Below are positions 52,812 through 61,740 of a stretch of DNA of 64,000 nt, piece by piece (the stretch's first letter is position 1; every line of letters begins with the position of its first letter). The notes under the pieces were generated by a model. It saw only the letters and a list, made by a program, of their open reading frames with translations, did no database searches and was not told the DNA's origin. The stretch is from CAVVDT01 sp963747005. GTDB taxonomy: Bacteria; Pseudomonadota; Alphaproteobacteria; Rhizobiales; Aestuariivirgaceae. The DNA lies in the NCBI GenBank assembly GCA_963747005.1, contig CAVVDT010000002.1, positions 29,704-93,703 on the forward strand. The letters run 5' to 3'. A program made the translations under genes and the position numbers.

Positions 52812-53912
52812 TCAGATGGTCACGGTGCGCCCGCGTGGAGTTGATATGATCGCAGCGGCGACCAGGATGACGTGCAGGAAGAGGGCAAAATAGTGCCTCA
52901 GCCAGTTGAGCAGCAGGCGAACGTTGTGGCCGGCAGCGACGAGGACGACATTGACGGCGTCGCCGTGGGTGCCCTGCAGCCAATGACGCTCGAGCTTGCC
53001 GTCGGCCTTCATGTGCCCGATGACCGGCTCGATGGCGCTGCGCCGCCTGAGCTCCCGTTTGATGGTAGGCGAGACGATGCCCCGGGTGTGGGACAGGTAG
53101 ACCTCCGGACGGTCGAGACCATGGCCGCGATAGCCGCGGTCGACATAGGCCCGCTTGACCGCGACCCCGGTCAGCCGCTCCACCTGGCTGATCTGGGCCT
53201 TGAGGGTATGCCCGTCATAGGGCAGGCCCGGACAGGCCCTGGCCCCGACCACGAACTGGCCGACCTTGCCCCGGGCATTGACCACGGCAAAGGAGGCCTT
53301 CACGCCGAACTCGAAGCGGCTGCGCGCCTTGCCCTTGGCGATGCACTCGACCTCGTGTGCGTGCAGCGCATAAAGCTTCTGCTTGTCGTCCAGTTTCTGG
53401 ACCAGAAGCTGGGCAATCGGTTCGCCCACCGGCTGGAAAGCCTCTTGCAGATCAGGCCGGCCGGCGATCTTGCGCTCGATGTCGCGATAAAGCCGGCCCA
53501 CATAGGTGCGCATGCGCCGGATATGGCGCAATGCCTGCTTGTGGCCACGCCCATGGATCAGGCGGCCGACTTCACGTCGGGCCCTGACCGCCAGCCGCAC
53601 GAAGGACTGGCGAAGCACGATACCATGGCGCCGGGCGAACCGGTTCAGCCACTCCACCGACCTCAAAAGCAGGTGGCTGTCGGTGGGATGGGCGATCGCC
53701 TTGGTCTGGGCCGTGGTGTCGATCGTGACCCGCTCCAACTTGCCGGTATCGACCGCCTTGGTACGCCGTGCGGCAGCCAGCGTCTCGGCAAGCAGCTCCT
53801 CCAGCTTGTCGGCACCAATCCGCCCCCGCCAGCGGCTCATCGAGGAGCGCTCGAGCGGTAACTTGTGTTGGAAATGGGTCTCACCGCAGAAGAACTGCAT
53901 ATACGGGTGTGA
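52812..53912 (-). mobile_element. 5'-truncated IS5-family transposase
   Basis: The frame opens at about 53912 with SHPYMQFFCGETHFQHKLPLERSSMSRWRGRIG and continues through VTIDTTAQTKAIAHPTDSHLL (first Asp), VDRGYRGHGLDRP (second Asp) and SAIEPVIGHMKADGKLERHWL (Glu), giving the DDE triad of IS5. Full-length members start about 90-100 residues earlier, so the N-terminus has been lost; the break adjoins the truncated small gene at 53934. A nonfunctional remnant. Confidence 0.85.
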
Positions 53913-53933
53913 ATTGGCATGGAATAATGCTTA

Positions 53934-54185
53934 TTGACAGTCAAAGGCCCCGGCTCGCCGAGCTTTGACATCGCGACGTTCACCATCAAAGAGTTGCTCG
54001 TCGATGATGAGGTGAAGGCGTCGTTCACGAAACGGCTCATGCAGGCAAGCCCGTACGTCCTGCCGGCCGGCGAGGCCGCTGCGCTCCTTGAGGCGCGAGA
54101 GATTGAACTCGTACAGATCGCGGGTGCCTGGCGATTGCCCCCACCTGCACCCGAGGACGATGGGGGTGACAGCTTCCTAGGTTGA
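53934..54185 (+). pseudogene. Truncated small gene ending EDDGGDSFLG, unknown function
   Basis: An open frame of 83 codons (TTG at 53934, preceded by a stop at 53925) ending PPPAPEDDGGDSFLG. It has no convincing start or ribosome site and adjoins the truncated IS5 transposase, so the 5' end was lost in the same event. The last part, EDDG...FLG-stop, is similar to the plus-strand end at 55886-55936, so two related copies flank the TIR-caspase operon. Family not recognised; the sequence SFDIATFTIKELLVDDEVK may be the start of a small acidic-tailed protein. Confidence 0.55.
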
Positions 54186-54195
54186 AGCCTTTGGC

Positions 54196-55179
54196 TTATA
54201 ACAATTCTTTTTCGATGAGACGCCGGTAATGTTCTCCAAGGACGGTGAGCTTGCATGTCTTGCTCTGCATAGCTGCGTGCCACATATGCGGCGCGCCCAC
54301 CGGAACGACGAGATTGATGCGATTATATTTTTGAAGTAACGCAAAGACAGCGTTCTTGTCAGGATCAGGTGGTGCAATACCATCGGGGGCAGAACCAGAC
54401 GCTGGCCTTTCTGGTTCGTAGGTGGGGTCAAGCTGAAATTGGTATCCAGAGGTCGGAAAAAACTCGGTGATCCGTTGAAGGTCCGCAAGGGGAATGGGCG
54501 GCTGTGCCTTCCGAAGTGAGACGAAGGTTTTTACGTTGGTCTTGAATACGGGCCGCTGAGCCCATGGTCCAAGCGATTGATCGACGTGTGCGTACACCCC
54601 GCCTGGCGTCACGTCTCCAACAAGGTTTGCCGCCGCTCCGCCGAGTGCATCAACCAGAAGCAACGTGAAAACACCGCCGCCATTCTCCTCGGTTGCGTAC
54701 TGTTCGGCTGTTGATGCAGTGAGAATGGTCGTTCCGTCGGAGACTTCCGCAACGGTGGGGTTCGTGGGATGATCACCGACGATACCGCTATGGCAGCTAT
54801 CCAGAATAATGACCTTATTTCGAGCCTTTGACTTATTCGCAAGGGTCATGATCTCGGAAAGGGGCACACCGTCGTCGCCCGTCTGACAGTCTCCGGCGCA
54901 AAGGTATCCACCAGTCACCTCGACATAGCCGTGCCCAGCAAAGTAAAAGAGTGCGATTTCGCTATCGTCTGAGAAGAGTTTGCGGATGGCCTCCTTCAAC
55001 TCGTGTTTAGATACAAGCTCGCCGGGGCCAGAGCTGGTCACTGGCATGACCCCAAAATTGACGGTGCCGTCGCTATGTCGCTCAAGCATCGCCTTGACGG
55101 AGTGGGCATCGTTTACACACCCATGCAGATGAGTAATGTGTTCGTAGTAGTCGATTCCCACAACTAGTGCCTTACGCAT
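54196..55179 (-). CDS. Caspase family protein (peptidase C14)
   Basis: 327 aa. N-terminal caspase-like fold: MRKALVVGIDYYEHITHLHGCVNDA, catalytic His83 in YFAGHGYVEV and Cys129 in ILDSCHSG, so the His/Cys dyad is intact. Residues ~230-327 form a second region with no known domain (DKNAVFALLQKYNRINLVVPVG...EKELL), a candidate sensor or regulatory part. It lies 18 nt downstream of the TIR-like gene on the same strand, so it is co-transcribed. This resembles TIR-plus-caspase antiphage systems (Thoeris type IV), in which a TIR-made nucleotide signal activates the protease; that function is inferred. Confidence 0.85.
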   Translation of the reverse strand: MRKALVVGIDYYEHITHLHGCVNDAHSVKAMLERHSDGTVNFGVMPVTSSGPGELVSKHELKEAIRKLFSDDSEIALFYFAGHGYVEVTGGYLCAGDCQTGDDGVPLSEIMTLANKSKARNKVIILDSCHSGIVGDHPTNPTVAEVSDGTTILTASTAEQYATEENGGGVFTLLLVDALGGAAANLVGDVTPGGVYAHVDQSLGPWAQRPVFKTNVKTFVSLRKAQPPIPLADLQRITEFFPTSGYQFQLDPTYEPERPASGSAPDGIAPPDPDKNAVFALLQKYNRINLVVPVGAPHMWHAAMQSKTCKLTVLGEHYRRLIEKELL

Positions 55180-55197
55180 CTTCCGGTCCAGTGCCAG

Positions 55198-55569
55198 TTA
55201 GAGAGAGTTGATGAAGTTTGTGATGTTCGGCCATGTCCATACGACAGTGTTGACTCCCTCAAGGTTGGTTCTGTCATCGGTGTAGGCCCAAACACCTCGG
55301 AGCTTCACGCCCTCCTCCTCAGCACATTTGATCTCCCACTTTTCGCCGGCGGATGTCTTCGAGTTCTTGCTGACCAGGGCGATACATCCGTCGCATCCGC
55401 GAATCCGCGTCCTGACCTTTTCCTTCCATGCGTCTTCGTACGGTTCCTTCACCGACATATCGATATATTCAAAGGGCGATTTGGTATTGAGGGACTGCCC
55501 TTTCAGCAAATCCCGTTGTTTCACATCCTCCATTGCGAAGGCAATAAAGACCCTTTTTTTGTCAGCCAT
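55198..55569 (-). CDS. TIR-like domain protein (ThsB/MTH538 type)
   Basis: 123 aa from ATG 55569, with AAGGAG just upstream. KRVFIAFAMEDVKQRDLLKG is the first strand with bound-signal motif; RTRIRGCDGCIALVSKNSKTSAGEKWEIKCAEEEGVKLRGVWAY includes the Glu79 expected as catalytic in TIR NADases. It matches the MTH538/DUF1863 TIR-like family found in ThsB-type Thoeris proteins. It would make a cyclic ADP-ribose-like signal upon phage sensing and activate the caspase-like partner. First gene of the operon. Confidence 0.8.
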   Translation of the reverse strand: MADKKRVFIAFAMEDVKQRDLLKGQSLNTKSPFEYIDMSVKEPYEDAWKEKVRTRIRGCDGCIALVSKNSKTSAGEKWEIKCAEEEGVKLRGVWAYTDDRTNLEGVNTVVWTWPNITNFINSL

Positions 55570-55659
55570 CTGCCGTCTCCTTCTGCGAGCCGGCCAAGAG
55601 GATAGCATACGAACCGCAGGTCAAAAAGGCGTCGATTTCGGCGTCCTCTTGAATCCGAA

Positions 55660-55890
55660 GAGGTGGAGAATCAGTTGAATAGCGGTTTCTGCTCTTTCGC
55701 TGTGCACGTATTTTATCAAGATGAAGCCTGCGATGACTGCGACGAACGAAGCGAAGTTCCTTTTGGTCTTCTCGCAGCGTAGCGCGATCCACTTGAAGTG
55801 TTTCAGCTTGCCGACGGCTTGTTCGATGCGGGCGCGGCCCTTGTAGATCGTCTTGGCAAAGACCGCTGGCTTGTACTTTTCATTGGCCTT
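55660..55890 (-). pseudogene. IS5-family (IS1031-like) transposase 3' fragment
   Basis: Encodes the transposase C-terminus: KPAVFAKTIYKGRARIEQAV, GKLKHFKWIALRCEKT, FASFVAVIAGFILIKYVHS. The catalytic Glu region (RIEQ) is visible but the N-terminal two thirds are missing. The fragment stands between the TIR gene and the second copy of the FLG-ended small gene, so it marks another recombination event. Confidence 0.82.
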
Positions 55891-55966
55891 GTGGGGAGGT
55901 GGCGAGACCGAAGAGGATGATGGCACTTTCCTAGGTTGACGCCCGCCGGTTTGCTAGAATGTTCTC

Positions 55967-56965
55967 ATGGCAACCGTTCGCGCTCCATCTCCCAGGTTCA
56001 GACGCCCTAAGGCACGGCCGACCGTCCAGCTTACCGAGGATGACCTCGCCATCCTTTTCCAGGTGCACCGGCACCGCGTCATCGATGCCGAGAGCATCCG
56101 ATCGCTTTTTCCTAACCGGTCGGAGCAGCAGCTCACACGGCGACTGCGCACACTCTTTGATGCGCAGTTTCTCGACCGCCCGCGTCAGCAGAGTAGTAAG
56201 AGGAGGTTGATCGCGGGATCCGCCCCGATGGTCTACGCCCTCGATAGGGAAGGCGCCCGGCTCCTCCGCGACCAACACGGTGTGATCGTCGGCGGCGATC
56301 GCTGGGCGCAGAAGAATTGCGAGCTACGCGGCCACAACATCGAACACGCGCTCGAGACGACGCGCTTCATGGTGGCGCTCGAGCGGGCGGTGCGTGCACG
56401 CCCCGAGCTCGAGCTCATGTATTTCGATGAGATCATGCGGCACGCACCGAGGGCCAAGACCATACGGGTGCGCCACGATACGACCATCCGCACGCGCATG
56501 GACTGGCACGGCTACCGAGAGGAAGAGGGAACAGCGCCCGATCAGATCTTCGGGCTTCGCTACCACAACCAGCCCGAAGGTCAGAACCGACGCTTTTTGT
56601 TCCTCGAGATGGATCGCGGCACCGAGACCATTCTGCCGGGTGAGCGGAAGCTCAAATCACGGAGCTTCTTTCGCGACACGTCGGTGATGCGCAAGTTCGT
56701 CGTCTATGCGCAGGCGTTCCGTAACCAGGCACACCGGGAAGCCTTCGGCATCCCCGTGTTCCAGGTGCTCACGGTGACGACGAACCCCGGCCGCGTCCTC
56801 GAGATGCAGCGTGCCTATGAGGCGCATCTTGCGGTGCGGCCGTTCATGGTGAAGCCTGGCCTGTTTCTCTTCACCGACTTTGAGACGATCGCCAGGCACA
56901 ATGGCGACCTGTTGTCGGTGCCGTATGTGAATGGGGTAGGGAAGAGGGTATTGTTCAGTATCTAA
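55967..56965 (+). CDS. Replication-relaxation family protein
   Basis: 332 aa. N-terminal winged helix (DDLAILFQVHRHRVIDAESIRSLFPNRSEQQLTRRLRTLFDAQFLDRP), then APMVYALDREGARLL and a C-terminal domain of PD-(D/E)xK-like layout (PDQIFGL...FLFLEMDRGTETIL). The family (PF13814) is found on plasmids and integrative elements and is tied to replication or conjugal DNA processing. Its presence supports the mobile nature of the island. ATG 55967 follows 30 nt after the FLG-ended remnant. Confidence 0.82.
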   Translation: MATVRAPSPRFRRPKARPTVQLTEDDLAILFQVHRHRVIDAESIRSLFPNRSEQQLTRRLRTLFDAQFLDRPRQQSSKRRLIAGSAPMVYALDREGARLLRDQHGVIVGGDRWAQKNCELRGHNIEHALETTRFMVALERAVRARPELELMYFDEIMRHAPRAKTIRVRHDTTIRTRMDWHGYREEEGTAPDQIFGLRYHNQPEGQNRRFLFLEMDRGTETILPGERKLKSRSFFRDTSVMRKFVVYAQAFRNQAHREAFGIPVFQVLTVTTNPGRVLEMQRAYEAHLAVRPFMVKPGLFLFTDFETIARHNGDLLSVPYVNGVGKRVLFSI

Positions 56966-56991
56966 TTCTAGACGGACGCAGGGCTTTCACT

Positions 56992-57864
56992 ATGACTGAT
57001 ATCAACCCCATTGCTATAAAAGCCGTTGTTGAAGCACGATCAAAGGACGTTGCTTCGGTTGCCAACAATCTATTGAGCAAAATTAGCGGCGCCATCGGCA
57101 CGGTCTATGAACCCGTTCATGTAAAGAGGATGGCCAAAGCACGCGCTAAAGCGCAAGAGGTTGGTGTTGAGTCTGAATTGCGAACAGAGGCACAGCGGCG
57201 AGCATTCCAGCGTTTGCTATATGAGGAGGAACGGAAGCAGCAGAATATGGATGCAGTAACTGCCGGTGCCATCGAGTTTTTGAATGCTGAGGCGCAGCCA
57301 GAGAAGGTTGAAGATGATTGGATCACGGAATTCTTCGAACGCGCCAGGAAGGTGTCTGACGAAGAGATGCAAACTCTTTGGTCAAAAATTCTAGCAGGCG
57401 AATCCAATGCGCCTGGTTCATTCTCGAAATCGACGCTCAGCATAGTGTCACTATTGGATAAAGAAGATGCAAATGCGTTCGTTTCAATATGTCGTTTTTC
57501 GATCATGTTGGGTCAGCTAACGCCGGTTATATTTGATTTGCAAGCAGATATATATGAAAAAAACAACGTATCTTTTATTCAAACGTCTCATTTAGAAGAT
57601 ATAGGTTTAATTTCTTTTGAAAACCTGACGGGATATCAAAAACAAGGGCTTCCAAATCAATTTCGAATGGCTTATGGTCCAATAGTACTGCAAGTTAAGC
57701 TACCAGAAGGAAAGAATGACATAGCGTTTGGTCATGTGATTTTCACGAAAATTGGAGCTCAGCTTGCTCCACTTACGAATGCACATGTAGTGCCGGAATT
57801 CATTCCATATGTTATTGAAGAATGGAAAAAACAAAACGTGGTGGTAGCAGTGGTGACTCCCTAA
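56992..57864 (+). CDS. DUF2806 domain-containing protein
   Basis: 290 aa, noticeably AT-rich. The DUF2806 core is VEDDWITEFFERARKVSDEEMQTLWSKILAGESNAPGSFSKSTLSIVSLL. The N-terminus is charged and helical (KRMAKARAKAQEV). In other bacteria DUF2806/TIGR03899 proteins occur sporadically in accessory islands; function unknown, with an antiphage role plausible. 26 nt after the replication-relaxation gene. Confidence 0.8.
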   Translation: MTDINPIAIKAVVEARSKDVASVANNLLSKISGAIGTVYEPVHVKRMAKARAKAQEVGVESELRTEAQRRAFQRLLYEEERKQQNMDAVTAGAIEFLNAEAQPEKVEDDWITEFFERARKVSDEEMQTLWSKILAGESNAPGSFSKSTLSIVSLLDKEDANAFVSICRFSIMLGQLTPVIFDLQADIYEKNNVSFIQTSHLEDIGLISFENLTGYQKQGLPNQFRMAYGPIVLQVKLPEGKNDIAFGHVIFTKIGAQLAPLTNAHVVPEFIPYVIEEWKKQNVVVAVVTP

Positions 57865-58044
57865 TGGGGCTCTGTCTCGCCGTTTTCTGCACAAAGTTCG
57901 CTTTATAAATCTTGTGCGAACCTATGATTGTGTAAGGTCGCAACCTATTGAATTCTATGCTAAATTAGCCGCAGATTGACCCCCTCTCCTCTTGTGGGAT
58001 GCGCCTGAGATTGGCTCGGGCGCGGCCAGCAAGGGGAGAGCAAG

Positions 58045-58587
58045 ATGGCTCAAGACGACGCCGCTCAAAAAGCGGCTCGAGAATCCAGCAAAGAGATACC
58101 GGTGTGCTCGTCGTGCGGCTCTGACAGGGTTGTGCGCGACGCATGGGCTGTCTGGAACGCCGAAACCCAGGAATGGGAGCTACAGCAGGTCTTCGACGCT
58201 GCCTTCTGTCGCACGTGCGAGGGCGAGTGCCAAATCGCTTGGAATCCCTACGAGCCAGAAACACGTGTCAGTACCATTCGCCGCCTCAATGACGCGCTGC
58301 GCACTGGCAAGAGCCAGGATGGCACGATCGTGATGACCTCAGGGGTTCAGGCTGGGGGGCCGGCGTTTGTTGCCGCTGCCAGGAAGGCCGTTGCCGAATT
58401 TTCCGACTTCAATCCCGACAACGACCCCCACCACGAACACGACTTCGGCGTCGTGACCGTCGATGGCGAGAAGCTGTTCTTCAAGACCGACTATTACGAC
58501 CTCGACATGACCATGCATTCGCCGGATCCGGCCGATCCCGCCGTCACCAGGCGCGTGCTGACCATCATGCTTGCGTCAGAATATTGA
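58045..58587 (+). CDS. DUF3768 domain-containing protein with zinc ribbon
   Basis: 180 aa. The N-terminus has CSSCGSDRVVRDAWAVWNA and FCRTCEGECQIAWNP, a four-Cys ribbon; then the DUF3768 block RLNDALRTG, MTSGVQAGGP, FSDFNPDNDPHHEHDFG, FFKTDYYDLDMTMHSPDPADPAVTRRVLTIMLASEY. Common on plasmids and islands of Hyphomicrobiales and Sphingomonadales. AAGGGGAG gives a good ribosome site. Followed by a terminator. Confidence 0.88.
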   Translation: MAQDDAAQKAARESSKEIPVCSSCGSDRVVRDAWAVWNAETQEWELQQVFDAAFCRTCEGECQIAWNPYEPETRVSTIRRLNDALRTGKSQDGTIVMTSGVQAGGPAFVAAARKAVAEFSDFNPDNDPHHEHDFGVVTVDGEKLFFKTDYYDLDMTMHSPDPADPAVTRRVLTIMLASEY

Positions 58588-58594
58588 CCCCTCC

Positions 58595-58623
58595 CCCGCC
58601 CTCCTTGTGAGGCCGGGTTTTTT
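58595..58623 (+). terminator. Rho-independent terminator after the DUF3768 gene
   Basis: CCCG-C-CCTC stem, loop CTTGT, GAGG-C-CGGG, then TTTTTT. Confidence 0.8.
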
Positions 58624-58786
58624 CTTTCCTCACCCGTACATAATCGCCGTCTCGGCATGCTCCATTGTACAGACGCGTCAAGCCGCTCCGGGCGTTGACG
58701 ACCGCCTGTGTGTGCGCTTCAGCCGAGCGGCGCTTTAGATCGCTTGGCAACGGTCAAACGTTACCGACTCTCATCAATTCCCCGCT

Positions 58787-58984
58787 ATGTCATACATGCA
58801 AGCAATTGATCTCCGCCTTCGCCAGCTTTTCAGCGAAGTCGGCAGCGACGCGACGCGCCTCGATGGCGCGGTGTCGTTCATCAAGGAAGAACTCCTTGCG
58901 AGCTACCGCCGTGGCCAGGAGGCCGCACGTGTACCACGCAAGACGGCGTACCGAGAGGCACGCCGCGCGTCGACCGTCCGTTAA
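58787..58984 (+). CDS. Small hypothetical protein
   Basis: 65 aa, MSYMQAIDLRLRQLFSEVGS, helix-rich and ending in a basic tail (KTAYREARRASTVR). Ends just before a perfect terminator, which supports a real gene. No family recognised; small proteins of this kind follow DUF3768 genes on mobile elements. Start ATG 58787 has no clear ribosome site. Confidence 0.5.
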   Translation: MSYMQAIDLRLRQLFSEVGSDATRLDGAVSFIKEELLASYRRGQEAARVPRKTAYREARRASTVR

Positions 58985-59002
58985 GCGGACGCTCAGAGAA
59001 AT

Positions 59003-59024
59003 CCCGCCATGCCGGCGGGGTTTT
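59003..59024 (+). terminator. Rho-independent terminator
   Basis: CCCGCC, loop ATGCC, GGCGGG, then GTTTT. It ends the small-protein gene and faces the convergent res remnant. Confidence 0.8.
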
Positions 59025-59052
59025 CTCGTGTTTGGGGGTGAGGAGGCGCGAG

Positions 59053-61740
59053 CTACGTTTTATATTCTCGGAAGCCGTCGATGAGCTGCTTAAATGATGT
59101 TGGGTTGTGCTTCTCGAAGCTGGCTTGGTCTACAAACACAAAATCATAGCTCACGTCGGACTGCACGCGGTTGATATCCTCGCACCACTGCCGCAACCGT
59201 TCCATTTTGAGCGGCACATCGAGATCCTCCAGGCCCTTTGGTCTCGACAATCACGATGCGCTTGTCGGTCAAGCTTCACCAAGAAATCGGGATAATAATT
59301 GGAAATGTTGCCATCTGCGTTGACGTAATCAAGTTTGAAGTTCACTGCGAAATAGTTCTTCGCATAGGACATCACATCGGCGCAGGAATCGAGGAAGCTG
59401 GCGAACACAAGCTCTAAATGGCTGTCGCCAATGATGCGGTTAAAGACGCTTTTCTTCGGCACCAGGTAGCCCTGATCCTTGGTCACGAAGGGGCGGGTCT
59501 GCCGCAATTTGATCGTGTCGCGGATTTCGGCATCGCCCTTGTCCTTCACGGTCAGGGCATTGATTGCCTTCTTGAAATTCTCGATCAGCGTTTTCGTCGC
59601 GGCCAGCTCGGAGAGATTCCGCAAGGTGTTCGGGCTGTCGAGTTCGACCTCACGGTCGAACAATTCCGACTGCACAAAGTCTTTGACTTTGCCGTAAAGC
59701 ACGTCGTAGCCGCTGACCAGCCGCAGATCCTTCATGATCGTCTGGGTGAAGTAGCCGAGGACGCTGTCGATAATCCGCAATCCCTGCCGTATCGAGAATG
59801 GTGGTGTGCGTCACCTCGCCCGTCGTGATGTCCTTGAATACGATCTCGCGCTGCTCTTCCTCGCTAAATTGCAGGTACGGCACGCGCTGATGGCCGAACG
59901 TGGAAACATCGAGGTCGGCCAGATTTTTGTATTCGCGGTAGATGCGCGGGGTCATCACCGGGATTTCGATGTCGAGGGCGTCGATGTCCTTCTTGTCGTT
60001 TTCCTTGTCGACCTCGATCACAAGCGGCGTCTTGGGCTTCGTGCCCTCCCCCATCGGCTTGCGTTCAAGCTCGACGCCCTCGGCCTGAATGGACTCGACA
60101 AAGTCCATGAAGGCATCGGTGCCGACGACGCTGACATATTCTTCGACGCCGCCCGGATACATCTTGCGCAAGCCGCGCCCCAGGGTCTGCTCGGGAAGGA
60201 TGTTGCTCTTGGCGGAATAGGCCCGCAGGCCGACAATGGTGGTGACGTTGCGCACGTCCCAGCCCTCTTTGAGCATCATGACCGAGACGATCGCCTTGTA
60301 AGGGCTGGCGGGGTCATCGATCTCGTTTGCCTGCTTGCGAAGCAGTTCCAGCTCTTCCTTGGCCTTGCCGGATGCGGCTTCGGAAATCTCGCCATTGTCC
60401 TTGGTGTGAATGACCAGCACCGCACCCTTGAGGTCGGGATAGTGACCCTCAAGGTACTCCGCCACGTCGTCGCAATTGCGGGTGTCATCCGTCATGACGA
60501 ACAGGATGGCCTTCTTGCCCATCTTCTCATGCTCGGCATAGGCCTTGCGCCATTCGATCACGCCCAGGTCGATATAGTCAGCGTACTTTCTCGGTGTATT
60601 TTGCGCTCTGGCGCTCGGATAGCTTGGCCCGGCTCGGGGCGTCCGGCAGCACCGGATGCTTGACGACGTTCTGCGAGATAGCCTCGACCAGTGGATAGTC
60701 GGCGACGGTCTGGACGAAGATCGCGCCGTTGTTGTGCTTCGGCGTTGCCGTCACGTCGATTTGCAGGGAGAGGGCAGCGCCCTTCTGCAGAAGCCGGTTG
60801 TGAATGTCCTCGATCGACTTGAACCATGCCAGGCGCGCGTCATGGATATGGTGGGCCTCATCGTTCAGGACCATCAGCTCGTCGATGTCGCGGACGATCA
60901 TGCCAAGGTCCACCTTGGAATCCGTCGTCGCGCCGGTCGGCCGCGTTCCGAGAAAATAGTCCATCGTGTTTTCGTCGTCGGGCGATGAGGGGATGTCTTC
61001 GCCCGCATAAACCCGATGGATGTTGGTGAGGAAGATGTTGCCGGTCGGGTGCGTGATCCGGACCTCGTCCTGCAAATGCAGCGTCAACTGGAAATCATCC
61101 CGCCAGTTGCGACCCTCAAAGCCGTTATCGGGGAGTACCGGGTCGTCGAAGAAGATCCGCAGACCCTGAAAGTCATGGTAGATGCGGTCGAGCACAATGA
61201 TGTTGGGTGCGATCACAAGGAAATTGCGGGCCAGTTCGGAATCCGGCTCATAGAGCTTGTGAAAGAAGCTCCACGCGAGCGCCAGGCTAAGCACCTTGGT
61301 CTTGCCCGCGCCGGTCGCCATTTTGATGACGAAGCGCCGCCACGATTCATCGAACATGCCGGCGGAAACGGCGCCGCTGCTGTCGAAGCGCATCAGGTCG
61401 AATTTGTCTTTCACGCCCACAACGTCATAGAGATAGACGATCGTTTCGAGGGCTTCCCGTCTGGGCAAAGAAATACTGAAATTCGGCCATAGTGCCGTCG
61501 GCCTGCGGGATCAGGTGGGGCGTCTTGAACCACCAATTGAGCAGGCTCCGGCTGGTGTCGGATGCGCCGACATAGCCGCCGTCGCGGAACTCTTTCACCT
61601 TCTGGCGCAGTGCCGCCACGAGCGGCGGCATGAGCTTTTCCATGCTGGTTTCGCGCAAGGCTTCGTCGGCGGGAAACCACCGGATTGCCGGGTCGAGAAT
61701 GGCGTGCGGGTCGCTCGGGAAAGTCGGGGTGGAGCGCCAT
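59053..61740 (-). pseudogene. Type III-like restriction helicase/endonuclease (Res), frameshifted
   Basis: Reassembled from fragments in different frames: MALHPDFP, DPAIRWFPADEALRETSMEKLMPPLV, LNWWFKTPHLIPQADGTMAEFQYFFAQREALETIVY, helicase motif I FVIKMATGAGKTKVLSLALAWSF, motif II VLNDEAHHIHD, motif III DVTATPK, motif VI EQTLGRGLRKMYPGG, C-terminal PD-(D/E)xK-like YPDFLVKL...IVIVETKGLEDLD. Breaks occur near 61714, 61460, 60588, 59781, 59270 and 59235; each is repaired by removing a single base. It starts at an ATG (61740) overlapping mod's stop. As it stands it cannot give an active enzyme. Confidence 0.8.
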
